Source: Aquabacterium humicola (GTDB lineage Bacteria > Pseudomonadota > Gammaproteobacteria > Burkholderiales > Burkholderiaceae_C). From it: DNA of 64,000 bases. Location: the NCBI RefSeq assembly GCF_030167915.1, contig NZ_JARGNB010000001.1, positions 806,001 through 870,000 of the forward strand. The letters run 5' to 3'. A program made the translations under genes and the position numbers. Below the pieces are notes generated by a model. The model searched no databases. It saw nothing but the letters and a program-made list of their open reading frames with translations, and was not told the DNA's origin. Positions 49,988-60,061 of this stretch are shown piece by piece; position 1 is the first letter of the stretch; the number at the start of each line of letters is the position of its first letter.

Positions 49988-50605
49988 TCAGGCGTTCCAG
50001 GCGGCCATGAAGGCGCGTGAACGGGCCGCGATCTCGTCGAGCTCGAACTCGGGCTTGAACAAGGCGCCCCCGATGCCGAAGCCGGTGGCGCCGGCCGCCC
50101 GCCACGCGCCCAGATGCCGGGGCTCGATGCCGCCGACCGGCCACACCGGCGTGCCCCGCGGCAGCACGGTGAGCAACGCGCGCAGGGCCGCCGGGCTGCT
50201 GGCTTCTGCAGGGAACAGCTTCAGCACCTGCGCACCGGCACGCAGCGCGGCGAAGGCTTCGCTGGGCGTGAAGATGCCGGGCGCGGCGATCAAGCCCCGC
50301 TCGACCGCACGGGTGACGACCGCGGCATCGAAGTGCGGCGACACGATGAGCCGCCCGCCGGCCTGCGCGACCGCGTCGACGTCGGCCGCGTCGAGCACGG
50401 TGCCGGCCCCCACCAGCGCACCGGGCGGCGCCATCGCCGCCAGCGTCGCGATCGCCGCCAGCGCGCCCGGGCGGTTCAGCGGCACCTCGAGGCCGCGGAA
50501 GCCGCTGTCGAACAGCACCCGGCCGACCGCGGCCGCGCGCTCGGGCTGCAGCCCGCGAAGAATGGCCACCAGCGGCGGCAGCGGGGTGGCGTTGGCAGTG
50601 GTCAT
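49988..50605 (-). CDS. dgoA: 2-dehydro-3-deoxy-6-phosphogalactonate aldolase
   Basis: A 205-residue class I aldolase of the KDPG/KDPGal family. The Schiff-base lysine is K129 in LKLFPAE, the general acid/base Glu is E40 in GLEVPLN, and VAILRGL with R17 forms the phosphate/carboxylate site. It splits 2-keto-3-deoxy-6-phosphogalactonate to pyruvate and glyceraldehyde 3-phosphate, the last step of the De Ley-Doudoroff galactose route. Together with DgoK, whose stop it overlaps as ATGA, the galactonate assignment is stronger than KDPG. It is the last gene of the operon. Confidence 0.9.
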   Translation of the reverse strand: MTTANATPLPPLVAILRGLQPERAAAVGRVLFDSGFRGLEVPLNRPGALAAIATLAAMAPPGALVGAGTVLDAADVDAVAQAGGRLIVSPHFDAAVVTRAVERGLIAAPGIFTPSEAFAALRAGAQVLKLFPAEASSPAALRALLTVLPRGTPVWPVGGIEPRHLGAWRAAGATGFGIGGALFKPEFELDEIAARSRAFMAAWNA

Positions 50606-51561
50606 CGCGGGGGCTCCGTCAGCGCTCGTTGGAAGGCCCGCCATGCGGCGTGCTGCGCCGCCTGCGGGTCCAGCGTCTCGGTGCGGCAGCCGAAGTGGCG
50701 CGCGCAACGGGCATGGCGCTCGACCAGCGCCGGTTCGCCGAGCAGGCGCACCGGCTGCTCGCGCGGCAGACCCCGGCGCAGCGCGTCGCGCCACTCCGCG
50801 GCGATCAGCAGACCGCTGACGTGCTCGGCGCTGCCCGCGGCGGTTGCACCGCCGGCCATCACGCGGGCCCGCGCGCCGAAGAGCGCGTGGCTGATCTCCT
50901 CGTCGCCCAGCGCGCGCACGCCGCGGTCGAACGCCTCGCCGGCATCATCGGCGGCAACGGCCATCAGCGGCGCGAGCGTGCCCTGCGCGCGCAGCGACGC
51001 GAACAGCTCGCCGGTCAGGTAGGTGCGCAGCACGCTCACCGCGCCGGCCTGCAGCCGCACCCATTTGCCGTGCGTGCCGGGCAGCACCGTCCAGCCGTCG
51101 CCGGCGGCGAGCGCGAGCGCGCCCAGCAGCTGCGTCTCCTCGCCGCGCATCACGTCGGCGCGCCCGCTCGCATCGCGCCAGCACATGCCGGGCACGATGC
51201 GCCAGCGCGCCCGCGCCGGGGCGTCGCCGACCGCGACCAGGTGGCGCGGCAGCGCACTCAGCGGCACGCCGGCGTCCAGGTACGGCGCCTCCTGCCAGCC
51301 CAGTGCCGAGCCGACCATGCCGGACATCACGACCGGCACCTGCCGGGCCTGCGGCCACAGCGACAACAAGTCCTCTAACGCCGCTCGGAAGCGGCCACGA
51401 CAGGCCAGGCTGCCCTGCTCGTCCCGATAGGTGGCGAGCACCTCGCCCGCCACATCCAGCAGCCAGGCGCGGCGGTTGCTCGTGCCCCAGTCGATGCCGA
51501 TGAAGTCCGGCCGGCGCAACGCGCTGCCGGGCTCGGCGTGCGGGGGCATCGGCATGTTCAT
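50602..51561 (-). CDS. dgoK: 2-dehydro-3-deoxygalactonokinase
   Basis: A 319-residue kinase of the DgoK family. FIGIDWGTSNRRAWLLD (residues 20-36) is the phosphate-binding start; PVVMSGMVGSALGW and WTVLPGTHGKWV are family signatures, the latter with the probable catalytic region. It phosphorylates 2-keto-3-deoxygalactonate before DgoA. It overlaps glk upstream and dgoA downstream by ATGA junctions. The galactose dehydrogenase, lactonase and galactonate dehydratase needed to make its substrate are not in this operon and must be encoded elsewhere. Confidence 0.92.
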   Translation of the reverse strand: MNMPMPPHAEPGSALRRPDFIGIDWGTSNRRAWLLDVAGEVLATYRDEQGSLACRGRFRAALEDLLSLWPQARQVPVVMSGMVGSALGWQEAPYLDAGVPLSALPRHLVAVGDAPARARWRIVPGMCWRDASGRADVMRGEETQLLGALALAAGDGWTVLPGTHGKWVRLQAGAVSVLRTYLTGELFASLRAQGTLAPLMAVAADDAGEAFDRGVRALGDEEISHALFGARARVMAGGATAAGSAEHVSGLLIAAEWRDALRRGLPREQPVRLLGEPALVERHARCARHFGCRTETLDPQAAQHAAWRAFQRALTEPPR

Positions 51562-52571
51562 TCGCCGGCCACCGGCTCGATGCCGGCCGCGCAGCCGGTG
51601 AGCGCGACCAGCGTGTCGGTGATCAGCGCGGTCGGGATCGACTCGACGTAGGGCCGCATGCGCCCCTTGGCCTCGAAGCGCTCGCGGAACGCGGACGCGA
51701 AGAAGCGCTCGGCGATGCGCGGCACGATGCCGCCGCCGATGAAGACGCCGCCGCGTGCGCCCAGCGTCAGCGCGACGTTGCCGGCAAAGCTGCCCAGCAG
51801 CGCGCAGAACGTGTCGAGCGTGCGTGCGCACAGCGGATCGGCCCCGTCGCCGCCCTGCTCCACCACCTGCTCGGCGGACATCACCCCGGTGGGTCGGTCC
51901 AGCGCCGCGGCGACCGCCTGGTGCAGCGTCGGCAGGCCGATGCCCGACAGCAGCCGCTCGGCCGACACGTGGCCGTGCTGCGCACGCGCGGCGCGCAGCA
52001 CCTCGGCCTCGAAGTCGTCGCCGGCGGCCAGCGTGCTGTGGCCGCCCTCGCCCGGCAGCGCCTGCCAGCCGGCGCGCGTGCGCACCACGCCGGCCACGCC
52101 GAGGCCGGTGCCGGGGCCCACCACCGCCAGCACGCCGCCATCGGCCCGCGGCAGCGCGCCGTGCGCACGCAGCTGGGCCGGCTTCAGGTGCGGCAGTGCC
52201 AGCGCCAGGGCCTCGAAGTCGTTGAGCACCTGGAGGCCGGCGAGGCCCAGCTCGTGCTGAAGGCCGCGGCGCGAAAAGGACCAGTGGCTGTTGGTGAAGC
52301 GGATCTGGTCGCCCTCGACCGGCGTCGCCACGGCCAGCGCCGCCTGCCGCGGCGAGCGGAAGGCCGTTCCCAGCACCGGCGCCAGCTCGGCCAGGTAGGC
52401 CCGCACCGCGCCGGCGGGGCTGTCGTAGCCGGGCACCGGCAGCTTGCGCACGTGCGCGACGTCGGCGCCGGGCAGGTCGATCCAGCCGAAGCGCGCGTTG
52501 CTGCCGCCGATGTCGGCGACCAGGCGGGGATAACCGGCCGCGTGGCCGGAGAAGGTGTCGGTCGAGGTCAT
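51558..52571 (-). CDS. glk: Glucokinase (proteobacterial Glk family)
   Basis: A 337-residue glucokinase. The phosphate loop is DIGGSNARFGW (residues 20-30), the catalytic Asp is D118 in LNDFEALAL, GPGTGLGVAG binds ATP, and EGGHSTLA carries the conserved sugar-binding His. It phosphorylates cytoplasmic glucose. Its presence in a galactose/arabinose import operon suggests that the ChvE-type importer also brings in glucose, or that glucose is released from oligosaccharides. It starts 7 bases after yjfF and overlaps dgoK. No N-terminal regulatory domain is present. Confidence 0.92.
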   Translation of the reverse strand: MTSTDTFSGHAAGYPRLVADIGGSNARFGWIDLPGADVAHVRKLPVPGYDSPAGAVRAYLAELAPVLGTAFRSPRQAALAVATPVEGDQIRFTNSHWSFSRRGLQHELGLAGLQVLNDFEALALALPHLKPAQLRAHGALPRADGGVLAVVGPGTGLGVAGVVRTRAGWQALPGEGGHSTLAAGDDFEAEVLRAARAQHGHVSAERLLSGIGLPTLHQAVAAALDRPTGVMSAEQVVEQGGDGADPLCARTLDTFCALLGSFAGNVALTLGARGGVFIGGGIVPRIAERFFASAFRERFEAKGRMRPYVESIPTALITDTLVALTGCAAGIEPVAGE

Positions 52572-52578
52572 GAGGTTC

Positions 52579-53589
52579 TCAGGTCGAGGGTCCCGGCCGG
52601 CGCTCGAACAGCCGCTGCAGCACGCAGAACCCGAACAGCAGCGCGCCGATCACGATACGCGTCCACCAGGAGCTGAGGCTGCCGTCGAAGCTGATCAGCG
52701 TCTGGATCACGCCGAGGATCAGCACGCCGAACAAGGTGCCGGCCAGCGTGCCGACGCCGCCGGACAGCAGCGTGCCGCCGATCACCACGGCGGCGATGGC
52801 GTCCAGCTCCAGCCCCATCGCGTGAAGGCCGTATCCGGACAGCATGTAGGACGCGAAGACCAGGCCCGCCAGCGCCGAGCACAGGCCCGACAGCGTATAC
52901 ACCAGCACCGTCGTGCGCGCGACAGGCAGACCCATCAGCAGCGCCGAGTGTGCGTTGCCGCCTATCGCATAGACGGCGCGGCCGAAGTCACTGGCATGCG
53001 CGAGGTACAGCCCGGCGGCCAGCAGCGCCAGCGCGACGAGCGCGCCGACGCTGACCGAGGCGTCTTCGCCCAGCGCCACGCGTGCCTGCGAGACGGCGAC
53101 GAAGCCCGCGTGCTCGATGCTGATGGAATCGATGCTGATCACGTAGCACAGCCCGCGCGCGAGGAACATGCCGGCCAGCGTGACGATGAAGGGCTGCAGC
53201 CGGAAGCGCTGCACCAGCCAGCCCTGCAGCGCGCCGAAGGCGGTGCCGAGCACCAGCACCAGCGTGATCGCCGCCACCGGCGGCCAAGCCTGGCGCTCGA
53301 CCAGCCAGGCCAGCAGCATCGTCGACAGCGCGATCACCGCGCCCACCGACAGGTCGATGCCCCCGGACAGGATCACGAAGGTCATGCCGATCGCGACGAT
53401 CAGCAGGAAGGCGTTGTCGATCAGCAGGTTCAGCAGCACCTGGGCGGAGAAGAAGCTGTCGTAGGCGATGCCGCCGTAGCCGACCATCGCGGCGAAGAGC
53501 ATCATCGTGACCGCGAGCGGGACATGGCGCGGGTCGAGACGCGGGCCGCGCGCCCGTCGCGCCGGTGGCTGCGGCGCCTCGATGCCCAT
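52579..53589 (-). CDS. yjfF: Galactofuranose-type sugar ABC transporter permease (YjfF-like)
   Basis: A 336-residue permease of the RbsC family; E. coli YjfF is of similar length. The VILSGGIDLSVGAV loop is at about residue 75 and GGNAHSALLMGLPV forms the ATPase-coupling loop. A Pro/Arg-rich cytoplasmic N terminus precedes the first of about nine helices. It starts 29 bases after ytfT and is the second permease of the YtfQ-YtfR-YtfT-YjfF importer, which takes up galactofuranose in E. coli; L-arabinose and galactose have been linked to related systems. Confidence 0.85.
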   Translation of the reverse strand: MGIEAPQPPARRARGPRLDPRHVPLAVTMMLFAAMVGYGGIAYDSFFSAQVLLNLLIDNAFLLIVAIGMTFVILSGGIDLSVGAVIALSTMLLAWLVERQAWPPVAAITLVLVLGTAFGALQGWLVQRFRLQPFIVTLAGMFLARGLCYVISIDSISIEHAGFVAVSQARVALGEDASVSVGALVALALLAAGLYLAHASDFGRAVYAIGGNAHSALLMGLPVARTTVLVYTLSGLCSALAGLVFASYMLSGYGLHAMGLELDAIAAVVIGGTLLSGGVGTLAGTLFGVLILGVIQTLISFDGSLSSWWTRIVIGALLFGFCVLQRLFERRPGPST

Positions 53590-53618
53590 CGGCGGCCCCT
53601 CCGGCCGGGCGGCGGCGC

Positions 53619-54668
53619 TCAACGAGCACCCCCTGGCGCCGGCCGCAGCGCCCATTGCCGCAGCATCGCGCGGAACTCCGGCGACTGCAGCAGCATCACG
53701 ACGAACACCACCGCCGCCTTCACCAGCAGGTTCACCTCGGGCGGCACGCCGATCGAGTAGATCGTCGAGGTCAGCGTCTGGATGATCAGCGCGCCGAGCA
53801 CGGTGCCAGCCAGGCTGAAGCGGCCGCCGGTCAGCAGCGTGCCGCCGAGCGTGACGGCGAGGATCGCGTCCAGCTCCATCAGCAGGCCGGCGTTGTTGCC
53901 GTCGGCGCTCTTGACGTTGGAGCTGATCAAGAGGCCCGCGATCCCGGCGCACAGGCCGCAGAACACGTAGGCGGCGACGGTCAGGCGCTTCTGGCGCACG
54001 CCGGCCATGTGGGCGGCCGCCGGATTGATGCCGATCGCCTGCACGAACAGGCCGAGCGCGGTGCGCGTGAGCATGAGGTGCAGCGCCAGCACCACCGCGC
54101 CGGCGACGAAGACCGAGAACGGCAGCCCCAGCAGGTAGCCGTTGCCGAGGTAGAAGTACGGTGAGTAGTACACGGTGATGATCTGGCCGCCGGTGAGCAG
54201 CTGCGCGACGCCGCGCCCGGCCACCATCAGGATCAGCGTCGCAATGATCGGCTGCATGCCGACGCCTGCCACCAGCACGCCGTTCCACAGACCGCACAGC
54301 GCGGCCACGCCGAGCGCCGCCGCCAGCGCGAGCGGCATCGGAAAGCGGCTGCCGACCGTCTTCACGCCGTCCACCATCGTGAGCTCGCCGCCGACCATCA
54401 GCGCGGCGATCGCGGCGCTGATCGCCACCACCGCGCCCACCGAGATGTCGATGCCGCGCGTCGCGATCACCATCGTCATGCCCAGCGACACCAGCACCAG
54501 CGGCGCGGCGCGGTTGAGGATGTCGATCAGGCTGCCGTAGAGGTGGCCGTCGCGCCAGCGCAGCTGCAGGAAGCCGGGATTGAACGCTGCGTTCAGCGCC
54601 AGCAGCGCGAACAGGGTGAACACCGGCCAGAACAGCCGGTGGCCGCTCACTTTGCGAAACAGGATCAT
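53619..54668 (-). CDS. ytfT: Galactofuranose-type sugar ABC transporter permease (YtfT-like)
   Basis: A 349-residue permease. VIATRGIDISVGAVVAIS is the conserved loop, and the long loop IITVYYSPYFYLGNGY plus SADGNNAGLLMELDAILAV match YtfT proteins. It overlaps ytfR by 4 bases (ATGA) and pairs with YjfF to form the heterodimeric channel used by the YtfR ATPase. Confidence 0.87.
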   Translation of the reverse strand: MILFRKVSGHRLFWPVFTLFALLALNAAFNPGFLQLRWRDGHLYGSLIDILNRAAPLVLVSLGMTMVIATRGIDISVGAVVAISAAIAALMVGGELTMVDGVKTVGSRFPMPLALAAALGVAALCGLWNGVLVAGVGMQPIIATLILMVAGRGVAQLLTGGQIITVYYSPYFYLGNGYLLGLPFSVFVAGAVVLALHLMLTRTALGLFVQAIGINPAAAHMAGVRQKRLTVAAYVFCGLCAGIAGLLISSNVKSADGNNAGLLMELDAILAVTLGGTLLTGGRFSLAGTVLGALIIQTLTSTIYSIGVPPEVNLLVKAAVVFVVMLLQSPEFRAMLRQWALRPAPGGAR

Positions 54669-56152
54669 GCCGCGGCCCCGGTGATCAGCCGGCCGATGGT
54701 GGCCTCGTCGCTGCCGCCGGGCAGCTCGCCGGCGACGCGCCGCTCGCGCAGCACGACGATGCGGTCGGCCAGGCGGGCGATCTCGTCGAGCTCGGACGAG
54801 ATGAACAGCACCGACAGCCCCGCGCGCGCCAGCCGCACGATCTCGCCCATGATCTCCTGCTTCGCCGCGACATCGATGCCGCGCGTCGGCTCGTCGAGGA
54901 TCAGCAGACGCGGCTCGGTCGCCAGCCAGCGCGCCAGGATCGCCTTCTGCTGGTTGCCCCCCGACAGCTGCCCGATCGGCGTGTCCGCGTCGGCGGTGCG
55001 GATGTCGAGCGCGCGGATGTAGCGCTCGGCGATCTCCTGCTGCCGCCGCCGCGACAGCACCTTCCACAGCCCCTGCCGCGCCTGCAGCGCGAGCACGATG
55101 TTCTCGCGCACCGAGAGCTCGGCGACGATGCCGTCGACCTTGCGCTCCTCCGGGCACATCGCCAGGCCGAGCGCGACGGCCTGCGCCGGGTGCTCGAGGC
55201 GCACCGCGCGGCCGTCGACGCGCAGCTCGCCGCGGTCGGGCCGGTCCATGCCGAAGAGCAGGCGTGCGAGCTCAGTCCGGCCGGAGCCGAGCAGGCCGGC
55301 CAGGCCCAGCACCTCGCCGGGCCGCAGTTGCAGGTCGGCCGGTTGCAATGCGCCGCGGCGCGCGAGGCCGCGCGCCTCGACCAGCGGCGCGGCATCCGGC
55401 GCGACGACCGAGGCAGGCTGGCGGGCGGCATCGGCCGCCAGCTCGCGGCCGATCATCGCGGCCACCAGCGCCGGCGCGGGCAGCCGGGCCGGCGTGTATT
55501 CGCCGACGAATTCGCCGTTGCGCAGCACGGTGATGCGATCGGCCAGCGCATAGACCTCGTCGAGGAAGTGCGTGACGAAGAGGATCGCCAGGCCCTGCGA
55601 ACGCAGCTCGCGCAGCACGGCGAAGAGATGCTGCACCTCGTCGACATCGAGGCTGGACGAAGGCTCGTCGAGGATCAGCACGCGCGATCGCAGGCCGAGC
55701 GCCCGCGCGATGGCCACCATCTGCTGCACGGCCACCGGAAAGCGGCCCAGCGGCTGCCGCACGTCGATTTCCAGGTGCAGCCGGCCCAGCAGCGCCTGCG
55801 CCTCGCGCGCCATGCGCCCGCGGTCGATGAAGCCGGCACGGCGCGGCAGCCGGCCGGCGAAGATGTTCTCGGCCACCGAGAGGTTGCCGCAGAGGTTCAC
55901 TTCCTGGTAGACGGTGGCGACGCCCAGCGCCTGCGCCTCGGCCGGCGAGCGCGGGTGGATCGGCTGGCCCGCCAGCCGGATCTCGCCGCCGTCGGCCGGA
56001 TGCACGCCGGTGAGCACCTTGATCAGCGTGGACTTGCCAGCGCCGTTCTGCCCCATCAGCGCGTGCACCTCCCCCGCGCGCAGGTGCAGCTGCACGTCGC
56101 GCAGCGCCTGGACACCGACGAAACGCTTGCTGATCCCGGACAACCGCAGCAT
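54665..56152 (-). CDS. ytfR: Galactofuranose-type sugar ABC transporter ATP-binding protein (YtfR-like)
   Basis: A 495-residue double ATPase. Domain 1 has GQNGAGKST (about residues 35-43), VYQEVNL, the atypical signature FPVAVQQM and LDEPSSSLDVDE. Domain 2 has the degenerate [19 protein letters not shown] and [24 protein letters not shown] is typical of sugar ATPases of this family. The VYQEVNLCGNLSVAENIFAG wording fits YtfR. It lies 3 bases after gguB, although its binding protein YtfQ is encoded upstream of chvE; the operon interleaves two importers. Confidence 0.87.
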   Translation of the reverse strand: MLRLSGISKRFVGVQALRDVQLHLRAGEVHALMGQNGAGKSTLIKVLTGVHPADGGEIRLAGQPIHPRSPAEAQALGVATVYQEVNLCGNLSVAENIFAGRLPRRAGFIDRGRMAREAQALLGRLHLEIDVRQPLGRFPVAVQQMVAIARALGLRSRVLILDEPSSSLDVDEVQHLFAVLRELRSQGLAILFVTHFLDEVYALADRITVLRNGEFVGEYTPARLPAPALVAAMIGRELAADAARQPASVVAPDAAPLVEARGLARRGALQPADLQLRPGEVLGLAGLLGSGRTELARLLFGMDRPDRGELRVDGRAVRLEHPAQAVALGLAMCPEERKVDGIVAELSVRENIVLALQARQGLWKVLSRRRQQEIAERYIRALDIRTADADTPIGQLSGGNQQKAILARWLATEPRLLILDEPTRGIDVAAKQEIMGEIVRLARAGLSVLFISSELDEIARLADRIVVLRERRVAGELPGGSDEATIGRLITGAAA

Positions 56153-56155
56153 CGG

Positions 56156-57373
56156 CTACTTGTTCTTGTTGTAGACGTCCAGGCACACCGCGGCCAGCAG
56201 CACGCCGCCCTTGATGACCTGCTGGTAGTCGATGCCGACGCCGAGGATGGACATGCCGTTGTTCATCACGCCCATCACGAACGCGCCGATCACCGCGCCC
56301 ATCACCTTGCCGACGCCGCCGGAGGCCGACGCGCCGCCGATGAAGCAGGCGGCGATCACGTCCAGCTCGAAGCCGAGGCCCGCCTTCGGCGTCGCGGTGT
56401 TCAGCCGCGCGGCGAATACCAGGCCCGCCAGCGCCGCCAGCACGCCCATGTTGACGAAGGTGAGGAAGGCCAGGCGCTCGGTCTTGATGCCCGACAGCCG
56501 CGCCGCCTTTTCGTTGCCGCCCAGCGCGTAGAGGCGGCGGCCCGGCACCGTCCGGGTGGTGACGAAGTCGTAGGCCAGCGTCAGCATGAACATCACGACG
56601 AGCACGTTCGGCAGGCCCTTGTACGAGGCCATCAGCCACGACAGCGCGACGAGGATGCCCGCGAAGGCCGCGTTGCGCACGACGAAGAGCACGACCGGCT
56701 CGGTCTCCATGCCGTGCACCTGCGCATGGCCCCGCGCGCGCCAGGCCGCCACCACCAGCGTCACGGCGACGCCGATGCCCAGCAGCAGCGACGTCATGCG
56801 CAGCTCGCCGCCGCCGGTGCCGAGGGCCTCGGGAATGAAGCCCGAGCTCAGCAGCTGGAAGGACTCCGGGAACGGCCCGAGCGACTGCCCTTGCAGCAGC
56901 GCCAGCGCGAGCCCCTTGAACACCAGCATGCCGGCCAGCGTGACGATGAAGCTGGGGATCTTGAAGTACGCGACGAACCAGCCCTGCGCCGCGCCGATCA
57001 CCGCGCCGGCGGCCAGGCAGGCCAGCGTGGCCGGCACGAAGTGCCAGTCGAACTGCACCATCAGCACCGCCGCGAGCGCGCCGACGAAGCCGCACACCGA
57101 ACCGACCGACAGGTCGATGTGCCCGGCCACGATCACCAGCAGCATGCCCAGCGCCATGATGACGATGTAGCTGTTCTGCAGCACCAGGTTGGTCAGGTTC
57201 AGCGGCTGCAGCAAGGTGCCGTCGGTGACGACCTGGAAGAAGCCCATGATCACCACGAGCGACAGCAGCATGCCGTACTCGCGCAGGTTCTGCTTCAGGA
57301 AGTGCACGGCCTGTCGCGTGCCCGCGGGCTGCGGCCGGGTTGCGGGGAGATGGACTTCAGGCACGGCGTTCAT
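56156..57373 (-). CDS. gguB: Multiple-sugar ABC transporter permease GguB
   Basis: A 405-residue permease, the longer form seen in GguB/XylH-type proteins, with about ten helices. [20 protein letters not shown] and [12 protein letters not shown] are the permease signatures, and the C terminus ends in LDVYNKNK. The ATG at 57373 lies 17 bases inside the gguA gene; an in-frame start at 57397 is possible. It belongs with GguA and ChvE, which in Agrobacterium form an importer for galactose, arabinose, xylose and glucose. Confidence 0.9.
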   Translation of the reverse strand: MNAVPEVHLPATRPQPAGTRQAVHFLKQNLREYGMLLSLVVIMGFFQVVTDGTLLQPLNLTNLVLQNSYIVIMALGMLLVIVAGHIDLSVGSVCGFVGALAAVLMVQFDWHFVPATLACLAAGAVIGAAQGWFVAYFKIPSFIVTLAGMLVFKGLALALLQGQSLGPFPESFQLLSSGFIPEALGTGGGELRMTSLLLGIGVAVTLVVAAWRARGHAQVHGMETEPVVLFVVRNAAFAGILVALSWLMASYKGLPNVLVVMFMLTLAYDFVTTRTVPGRRLYALGGNEKAARLSGIKTERLAFLTFVNMGVLAALAGLVFAARLNTATPKAGLGFELDVIAACFIGGASASGGVGKVMGAVIGAFVMGVMNNGMSILGVGIDYQQVIKGGVLLAAVCLDVYNKNK

Positions 57374-58898
57374 GTCTCGACCCGTTGACGATGGCATGCA
57401 TGATCCGCTCCTGCGAGGCCTCGGCCGCCGTGAGCTCCGCGACGAAGGACCCTTCGTTCATCACGTACAGGCGGTCGGACAGGCCCAGCAGCTCGGGCAT
57501 TTCGGAGGAGATCAGCAGGATGGCGACGCCGTCTTCGGCCAGCCGCGCGATCAGGGAATAGATCTCGAACTTGGCGCCCACGTCGATGCCGCGCGTGGGC
57601 TCGTCGAGGATCAGCAGCTCGGGCCCGGAGAACAGCCACTTGGCCAGCACCACCTTCTGCTGGTTGCCGCCCGAGAGGTTGGCCACCGGCTGGTGAACAC
57701 CGGCGCAGCGCGTCGCGAGCTTGCGCCTGAAGTCCTCGGCCACGCGGTGCTCGCGGCCTTCGTCGATCACGCCGCGGCGCGAGACGCCCTCGAGGTTCGC
57801 CAGCGAGGTGTTGTGCGCGATGGAGTCGTTCAGCACCAGCCCCAGCGACTTGCGGTCCTCGGTGACGTAGGCCAGGCCCGCGGCGACGGCCTTGCGCACC
57901 GTCGACAGGTCGCGCGGCTGGCCGTGCACCAGCGCCGTGCCGCGGATGCGCTGGCCCCAGCTGCGGCCGAACACGCTCATCGCCAGCTCGGTGCGGCCGG
58001 CGCCCATCAGCCCGGCGATGCCGACGATCTCGCCGCGCCGGACGTGCAGGTTCACGCCCTTCACGACGGCCCGATCGGCATGCTGCGGGTGGTGCACCCA
58101 CCAATCGCGCAGCTCGAACAGCGTGTCGCCGATCTTCGGCGTGCGCTTCGGATAGCGGTCCGCCATCTCGCGGCCGACCATGTGGCGCACGACCACGTCC
58201 TGCCCGACGGCCACGTCGCGGCAGTCGAAGTGCGCCACGGTCGCGCCGTCGCGCAGCACGGTGAGCGCATCGGCGACCTGCTCGATCTCGTTGAGCTTGT
58301 GCGAGATCAGGATGCAGGCGATGCCCTGCCGCTTCAGCTCCTGCAGCAGCCGCAGCAGCGCGGCGCTGTCGCTTTCGTTCAGGCTGGCGGTCGGCTCGTC
58401 GAGGATCAGCAGCCTGACCTGCTTGGCCAGCGCCTTGGCGATCTCGACCAGCTGCTGCTTGCCGACGCCGAGGTCGGTCACCAGGGTGGCGGGCGATTCA
58501 TCCAGCCCCACGCGCGCCAGCAGCTCGCGCGTGCGGCGGTGGGCCTCGGCCCAGTCGATCACGCCATGCCGGGCCGGCTCGTTGCCCAGGAACATGTTCT
58601 CGGCGATCGACAGCAGCGGCACCAGCGCGAGTTCCTGGTGGATGATGATGATGCCCTGCGCCTCGCTGTCGGCGATGCCGCCGAAGCGGCGCGACTGGCC
58701 GGCGAAGCGGATCTCGCCGTCGAAGCTGCCGTGCGGGTAGACGCCCGACAGCACCTTCATCAGCGTCGACTTGCCGGCGCCGTTCTCGCCGACGATGGCG
58801 TGGATCGCGCCGGCACGGACGCACAGGTTCACGCCGTCGAGCGCGACGACGCCGGGGAAGGTCTTGCGGATGCCCCGCATTTCGAGCAGTACGTCCAT
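57357..58898 (-). CDS. gguA: Multiple-sugar ABC transporter ATP-binding protein GguA
   Basis: A 513-residue double ATPase, the usual GguA length. Domain 1: GENGAGKST (about residues 38-46), [31 protein letters not shown] as divergent signature and [12 protein letters not shown]. Domain 2: [30 protein letters not shown] and [25 protein letters not shown] and the [11 protein letters not shown] wording fit GguA/XylG-type proteins. It is separated from chvE by 71 bases containing a strong hairpin and overlaps gguB by 17 bases. Confidence 0.9.
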   Translation of the reverse strand: MDVLLEMRGIRKTFPGVVALDGVNLCVRAGAIHAIVGENGAGKSTLMKVLSGVYPHGSFDGEIRFAGQSRRFGGIADSEAQGIIIIHQELALVPLLSIAENMFLGNEPARHGVIDWAEAHRRTRELLARVGLDESPATLVTDLGVGKQQLVEIAKALAKQVRLLILDEPTASLNESDSAALLRLLQELKRQGIACILISHKLNEIEQVADALTVLRDGATVAHFDCRDVAVGQDVVVRHMVGREMADRYPKRTPKIGDTLFELRDWWVHHPQHADRAVVKGVNLHVRRGEIVGIAGLMGAGRTELAMSVFGRSWGQRIRGTALVHGQPRDLSTVRKAVAAGLAYVTEDRKSLGLVLNDSIAHNTSLANLEGVSRRGVIDEGREHRVAEDFRRKLATRCAGVHQPVANLSGGNQQKVVLAKWLFSGPELLILDEPTRGIDVGAKFEIYSLIARLAEDGVAILLISSEMPELLGLSDRLYVMNEGSFVAELTAAEASQERIMHAIVNGSRHERRA

Positions 58899-58913
58899 GG
58901 CGAGGGCGCCGGG

Positions 58914-58959
58914 GCCCGCGCACGCCCGGCAACGTGTGCGCCGGGCAGCGTGCGCGGGC
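58914..58959 (-). terminator. Strong nested hairpin between chvE and gguA (likely transcript-processing or partial terminator)
   Basis: Outer 11-bp arms GCCCGCGCACG (58914-58924) and CGTGCGCGGGC (58949-58959) enclose inner arms GCCCGGC (58924-58930) and GCCGGGC (58940-58946). It starts 10 bases past the chvE stop. Such hairpins after binding-protein genes commonly protect the upstream mRNA or reduce downstream transcription, giving excess binding protein over transporter. Confidence 0.7.
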
Positions 58960-58969
58960 GGCCCGGCCT

Positions 58970-60034
58970 TCAGCGCACCTGCGATTCCTTGTAGTAGCCG
59001 CTGTCGACGAGCGTCTTCTTCCAGTTGCCGTTGTCCACGGCCACCGGCTTCAGCAGGTAGGACGGCACCACCTTGACGCCGTTGTTGTAGGTCTTGGTGT
59101 CGTTGACCTCGGGCTGCTTGCCGGCCAGCATGGCGTCGACCAGGTTCACCGTTACCCGCGCCAGCTCGCGGGTGTCCTTGAACACGGTGGACGACTGCTC
59201 GCCCTTGAGGATCGACTTCACCGACGGGATCTCCGCGTCCTGGCCGCTGACCACCGGGCACGGCTGCTGCGCGCTGCAGTAGCCCACGCCTTTCAGCGAC
59301 GACAGGATGCCGATCGAGATGCCGTCGTACGGGCTCAGCACCGCGTGGACCTTCTCCTTGCCGTAGAAGGCCGACAGCAGGTTGTCCATGCGCGCCTGCG
59401 CGGTCGCGCCGTCCCAGCGCAGCGTGCCGACCTTGTCCATGCCCATCTGCTTGCTGCGCACGACGAGCTTGCCCGAGTCGATGTAGGGCTTGAGCACGCT
59501 CATCGCGCCGTCGTAGAAGAAGAAGGCGTTGTTGTCGTCCGGGCTGCCGCCGAAGAGCTCGATGTTGAACGGGCCCTTGCCGGTCTTCAGGCCGAGCTTG
59601 TCGACGATCGAGTTCGCCTGCAGCACGCCGACCTGGAAGTTGTCGAAGGTGGTGTAGTAGTCGACGTTCTTCGTGCCCTTGATCAGGCGGTCGTAGGCGA
59701 TGACCTTGATGCCCTTGTCGGCCGCCTTCTGCAGCGCGCCGGACAGCGTGGTGCCGTCGATCGACGCCACCACCAGCACCTTCACGCCCTTGGTGATCAT
59801 GTTCTCGATCTGGGCCAGCTGGTTCGGGATGTCGTCCTCGGCGTACTGCAGGTCCGCCTTGTAGCCCTTGGCCTGGAACTCCTTGACCATGTTCTGGCCG
59901 TCGGCGATCCAGCGCGACGACGACTTGGTCGGCATCGCGATGCCGATGGTGCCCTTGTCCTGCGCCGCCGCCGGCTGCATGAAGGCGGCCGTGCAGGCCG
60001 CAACCGCGGCCAGCCGCGTGATCCACTGCTTCAT
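58970..60034 (-). CDS. chvE: ChvE-family multiple-sugar-binding periplasmic protein
   Basis: A 354-residue periplasmic protein; ATG 60034 follows AGGAG and a signal peptide ending near AAA-Q. ChvE-type features are [19 protein letters not shown] at the mature N terminus, [20 protein letters not shown] at the hinge, [20 protein letters not shown] and the late [17 protein letters not shown]. ChvE binds several aldoses, feeds GguAB and can signal to a sensor kinase in Agrobacterium. Two Cys flanking AQQP (about residue 253) may form a disulfide. It is followed by the hairpin and then gguA. Confidence 0.92.
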   Translation of the reverse strand: MKQWITRLAAVAACTAAFMQPAAAQDKGTIGIAMPTKSSSRWIADGQNMVKEFQAKGYKADLQYAEDDIPNQLAQIENMITKGVKVLVVASIDGTTLSGALQKAADKGIKVIAYDRLIKGTKNVDYYTTFDNFQVGVLQANSIVDKLGLKTGKGPFNIELFGGSPDDNNAFFFYDGAMSVLKPYIDSGKLVVRSKQMGMDKVGTLRWDGATAQARMDNLLSAFYGKEKVHAVLSPYDGISIGILSSLKGVGYCSAQQPCPVVSGQDAEIPSVKSILKGEQSSTVFKDTRELARVTVNLVDAMLAGKQPEVNDTKTYNNGVKVVPSYLLKPVAVDNGNWKKTLVDSGYYKESQVR

Positions 60035-60061
60035 CGTCGTCTCCTGGATGATCTCGACAAC

